From positions 5,903,229 through 5,967,228 of the forward strand of contig OY848921.1 in assembly GCA_963693285.1 (NCBI GenBank): a stretch of DNA of 64,000 bases. The letters run 5' to 3'. Source of the DNA: Xestospongia muta (lineage: Eukaryota > Porifera > Demospongiae > Haplosclerida > Petrosiidae). A program made the translations under genes and the position numbers. Below, one piece after another: positions 60,136-64,000 of the stretch; position 1 is the stretch's first letter; every line of letters starts with the position of its first letter. The notes beneath the pieces were generated by a model. That model saw only the letters and a program-made list of their open reading frames with translations, was not told the origin of the DNA and made no database searches.

Positions 60136-61100
60136 ACTAAGTCATGTGTACATTCCACTGTATTACTTTTTATGTTGACCACTGATCTAATGATAACTAT
60201 CTCAAATTGAATCTAGCTAATGTATATTAAAATCATCGAGGAGCCATTATATTTTAAGACCATCATAATTGTTTGTCAAGAAATAAGTACTACAGCTAGG
60301 ATTTGTAATGGTATATTGACAATAAGTCACATCATATTCACTCAATAGTAACTGACATTATGATTTTAGTCGTTATTTGTATTCTAACAGCCCTAAACTC
60401 TAATCTCTGAGCAGTCATGTTTATGTTTAATTAAAATCTACTTTTTAGTTTAAAAGTTAGAAAATTTAAATTCTCTCTGAAGAAGGATTTAAGTCTTTAA
60501 GTGTATTCTGTCACGACCAAGGAAGATAATGTATGGTATTTAAGCAAAAATGATGTAAATAATATTATTTACATTATTATTTATATTTATCAAAGGTATG
60601 ATGCAATGTAATCAGTAAAAAAGGATACAGAAAAGGTTTTTAACTGGAATAGTACAACTAAAAGAAGTGATTTTGAAATAAGAAGAAGAAGAACTAAAGC
60701 ACAGTTGAAATCACTATCACGTGACACCTATACAGGTGCCTCTGCCAAGTGTGAAAGCCTCTAAAGGAAATGATTTAATTATAATATATAAACTTTCCTT
60801 CTTCCATTCTAAGATTAAAATTCACCTCAGCATAAAACATATTTATCACTTGGGCGGGAGATATTAGTTGAATGTTGAAATGGAGGATGTGGTAGATCTT
60901 TATCTTATTACATGTACCATCTTAGAAGATATTCGTATAACATTTTTTGTTTCTAAATAAATTGATAACATTAGCAATACTGCCAAATATAATTTTTAAA
61001 ATTTAATTAATTTCAAATAGAAAATATTGTCATCTAATTTTGGATTGCACAATGTCATGTGTATTATTATGAGCAAATTTTATTTATAAATCCAACAATT
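60136..61100. other. AT-rich intergenic DNA
   Basis: A weak match to the dispersed upstream repeat is seen at about 60,390-60,500. No gene is found. Confidence 0.35.
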
Positions 61101-61114
61101 TTTTTAAGGAAGAT

Positions 61115-61299
61115 ATTATTCATGTAGGTATCATGATATCCAACGTATGATGTTACAGAAGACACAGATACATAGTATGAGCAAGATACTACAGCATGAC
61201 AACTGTATATGATAAGACAGATTACAATAATACAGTGTCACAATAAAGCTATCTATCTATCAAAACTGCATAATAAAACAAGACAATAAGAAGCCTCAT
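61115..61299 (-). pseudogene. Orphan signal and EMI exons 3' of FNR-3
   Basis: Exon 1 (start at 61,299, encoding [16 protein letters not shown]) is intact in coding but its donor has changed from GGTAAG to ATAGCT. EMI part 1 follows at 61,120-61,205 and lacks its end. The next exons are absent. It is a dead N-terminal cassette like those at 6.0 and 25.3 kb. A (TA)n run lies upstream at 61,332-61,358. Confidence 0.7.
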
Positions 61300-61332
61300 T
61301 ATTTTAGAGTTTTAACACTGACTGTAACTTAA

Positions 61333-61364
<32 letters not shown>

Positions 61365-61577
61365 CTTCTTAAGAAGCTGTCAGTGCATGCTATTGAGAAA
61401 ACTATTTTACCTTTGTAAGGGAATTTTGTTACATTACATTTTTAAAACTTAATTGATAATTAAAAGGGTATTCTTGTGATACATAACAACAGACAGTGTA
61501 TGCAAAAAAACATTGTTTTACAGTAGTAATGTTAATTAGTCATTGAGTGATATCGCATAAAGAAATGAAAGTTGTAA
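61300..61577. other. 3' flank of FNR-3
   Basis: AT-rich spacer with a (TA)n microsatellite at 61,332-61,358. No gene is seen. Confidence 0.4.
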
Positions 61578-64000
61578 TTATAGATTTATAACACTAATAT
61601 CATCATCTAGGCCTATCAAGTACGGATCATTGTAAACATTTGTTGCAATATAACTATGATCTTTATTTTTGCCATTTCCTCCTTGTACTTCAAGTCCTCT
61701 GTAAAAGAAACAACGTCATTGTCTATGTAGTTTATAATGTATACAACTAACATTGGTATTATCTTGTGATTCCTCACTGATTTTAAAACTCCAACAGATA
61801 TTATAATGCAAGAAATAGAAGCAAACAAAAACAAAGTACCAACAAAAGCTGCTGCACTATATAGATAAACATTCTTCAATGTCATAGATTCGATACTTGG
61901 TATCTGAGTTGGACTAGTGGAGTGAAGTACTGAAGTTGTGTCATTTAACAGAAAGTAAACTGATGTCACTATTAACACCTGTCCATCAACTATTATGTCT
62001 GAAGTATTTCTTGTCCAATTTTGTAATATAGTCAATAGTTGTGTTGTTGTGTAATTAGATATAGCAGATAGTCTTGCTCTCATTTGTACTGTATGCTCAC
62101 TGTCACATTGTAAAGTGTTATCTGATATATAGTCTGAAGTTATTGAACAATAACAGACTTTATTCAACACTCTAATTATGACTTGAGTAATCTCATTGAG
62201 TTTACTTTCAGTTTTATTTAGCTATTATAATAAGAAATTGTATTATAATATTGTCATTGTTATATGACTTACTATCCACTGATTACAGTTATCCAATCCA
62301 TTGATATACATAACAATCAGTTTGTTGTCATATACTTTAAAGAAACAACATAAAAATTGTTATCATTAATTAAAATAAACTAACCAGGAATTAGTATATT
62401 TTGAGATTCCAAACCATGTCCTTCTTTAGTTTTTGCAGATAGTGACAAACAATATTTTGAGAGTGGATCCAGATTTCCTACTTTAATTGAGATATTAAGG
62501 GTGGTAACACTTATTTCATTCCTGTCAACCATGACACATTGATCTATTGATTGTGTCAGATTAAAGGAATATCCTGTCACAATTCCTCTCCCCTCTTCTA
62601 GTGTTAGTGGCTTTATTTTCATAACAACTTCAGTTTGAGAAACTCTTTGTGCTAGCTCATTTTTGGGAGCCACTCTGGGAACTATAGAAGATCATAACAT
62701 TTTTTAATATACTAGTGACTATAAGTTTGTACCTGTCTCCTGAGTGAAAAATACTTTATATAAAGCTTGTCCTGTACCAGCAGTAGTAACTGCTGAAACA
62801 TTAACTTCATATGGAATATAAGGATCTAAATAATGTTATGTATAATTCATAATACGTACAATTCAAGCTTTAACTAACTCAAATTTTGTATTAAGTGATT
62901 TAAATTTTCCATAGGTGCAATCGAGACAGAATCATTAAAAGGTCTAACTGTCAAACTCCTAATATTGATGTCATAACGTAAAATAATTCCATTTGTTAGT
63001 AATGGTGGCTCCCATGAAATGTTGACTGATGTATTTGAAACTACTGTGACAGTCAATTGCTTGATAGTATCAAGCTCTAAATGAAGAACAAAGAATGAAA
63101 TGACATGATGTTTAGAGTCTCGGTTCATCCATCTATATTTACAAACATTCATTAATCAACCTGTCTGTTCAGTTGTATTGTAGACATAGTCTGACTGAGG
63201 TCCTTCTCCTCCACCAGTTGTAGCAGAGATACTTACTCCCACTTGTTGATAGGGTGACAGTCCCTCCAGGAGATATGATATGAACTGACTATCTACAGTT
63301 CTAGTAGATATCTCACTACCATTAGTATAGTTGATGTACAGGGTATAGTTAGTAATGATACCATTAGGTATCAACGGAGACTTCCATTGAATTAGAAGAG
63401 AGAATGCATCACTTGCAGTTACTGAAATATTAACTGGAGAGCCACCAGGAACTAAATCAATAGGTCATAGATTAATATGATGTTATTGATGGTTATTGTC
63501 TGTCACTTACCATCTTGTAATGTAGTAAAATTAAAGCATTGACTTTTTCCTGTTCCATTAGTTGTCCATTGAGGTGTGACACAGCAAATATATGAAGTAA
63601 ATGGTTTTAGAAATGTTACAGAGAAATTCAATTCCTGAGTGATGTTTGATGTTATTATAGTGTTGGTATTTGATATATTACACATCACTATGTAACCATC
63701 AAAACTTCCATATTGCATGTATTGAAGTGGTGGATTCCATGTTATAATGCACAATGCACTGGTAAGTTCTATAATAGTCATATTTTGAATATCTCCTGTG
63801 GAAAAGATATATTTATTTTTGTATATGCTACTATATACAATTTATATGGTCATTGTAAAAATATCAATTAAGTGTATTTGTTTAAGAAAAACAATACATA
63901 ATTGATCAAAACTTAAAGTATATACCTAGACAATGAATTCCATCAGCAGCAAGGACACTTGATGTATCACAGGAACAATAGTATGACCCAATAGTGTTAG
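61578..64000 (-). CDS. FNR-3 (5' end outside window): FN3 receptor with short tail, no kinase
   Basis: Exons on the minus strand: calcium-binding EGF (about 63,927 to the window end), FN3-1 (about 63,510-63,795), FN3-2 (about 63,165-63,455), FN3-3 in two exons (about 62,880-63,077 and 62,735-62,826), FN3-4 (about 62,387-62,682), a short exon (about 62,273-62,335), the membrane-proximal module with membrane helix (about 61,771-62,224) and a last exon (61,578-61,698). The tail is only about 50 residues, carries Tyr sites (DHSYIAT, NVYNDPYLIGLDDD) and stops at 61,578. It lacks both a kinase and the Pro-rich ligand of FNR-1. Frames appear intact. EMI and other EGF exons would be beyond 64,000. 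Confidence 0.8.

Overview
The window looks like nuclear DNA of an animal, most likely a demosponge of the Amphimedon/Haliclona kind. This is an inference from AT-rich sequence, very short GT-AG introns (often 45-70 bp), densely packed multi-exon genes, and a local expansion of EMI/EGF/FN3 receptors and receptor tyrosine kinases (RTKs). No prokaryotic gene organisation is seen. I read exon borders by eye from splice signals and from comparison of paralogues inside the window. For the main genes the exon phases add up to uninterrupted reading frames.

Layout. At 1-8.4 kb there is AT-rich DNA with transposon relics (Ty3/Gypsy pol at 1.6-3.66 kb, a hairpin MITE at 4.25-4.42 kb, a hAT C-terminus at 7.1-7.4 kb) and broken receptor pieces. 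At 9.0-11.7 kb is RTK-A (minus strand). At 13.1-15.3 kb are its 5' non-coding exon and an eroded transposon-type gene. At 15.4-16.8 kb is an inverted (plus strand) RTK pseudogene whose kinase half is replaced by a Gypsy gag/protease fragment. At 18.0-23.2 kb is an intact receptor with EMI, EGF and FN3 domains but no kinase (FNR-1, minus). At 23.3-25.0 kb is a large minisatellite and at 25.5-27.2 kb a Gypsy relic. At 29.3-32.8 kb is RTK-B and at 38.8-41.2 kb RTK-C, both minus, each followed by decayed EGF/FN3 pieces and preceded by a similar 5' non-coding module. At 45.4-58.0 kb is a second kinase-less receptor (FNR-2), broken by a 6.4-kb DNA transposon at 47,773-54,195. At 61.6 kb to the window end is a third kinase-less receptor (FNR-3, 5' end outside the window).

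The three RTKs share one plan: signal peptide, EMI-like cysteine module, 1-4 EGF repeats, Ser/Thr-rich stalk, one membrane helix, juxtamembrane segment and a complete tyrosine kinase. The FNR genes share the same signal-peptide and EMI exons but continue into EGF repeats, four FN3 domains, an unidentified membrane-proximal module, a membrane helix and a kinase-free tail with Tyr motifs. FNR-1 and FNR-2 tails also carry a proline-rich SH3-type ligand. The likely biology is a family of fast-evolving cell-surface receptors, some signalling through their own kinase and some needing partners.

The most striking item is the 6,423-bp element at 47,773-54,195. It begins CACTA and ends TAGTG, is flanked by a 2-bp TG duplication, and carries two divergent, apparently intact genes: a zinc-finger transposase-like protein (10 exons, about 848 aa) and a SAM-domain protein with a nuclear-localisation motif (about 527 aa). 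It looks like a recently active CACTA/EnSpm-type transposon caught inside an FN3 exon.
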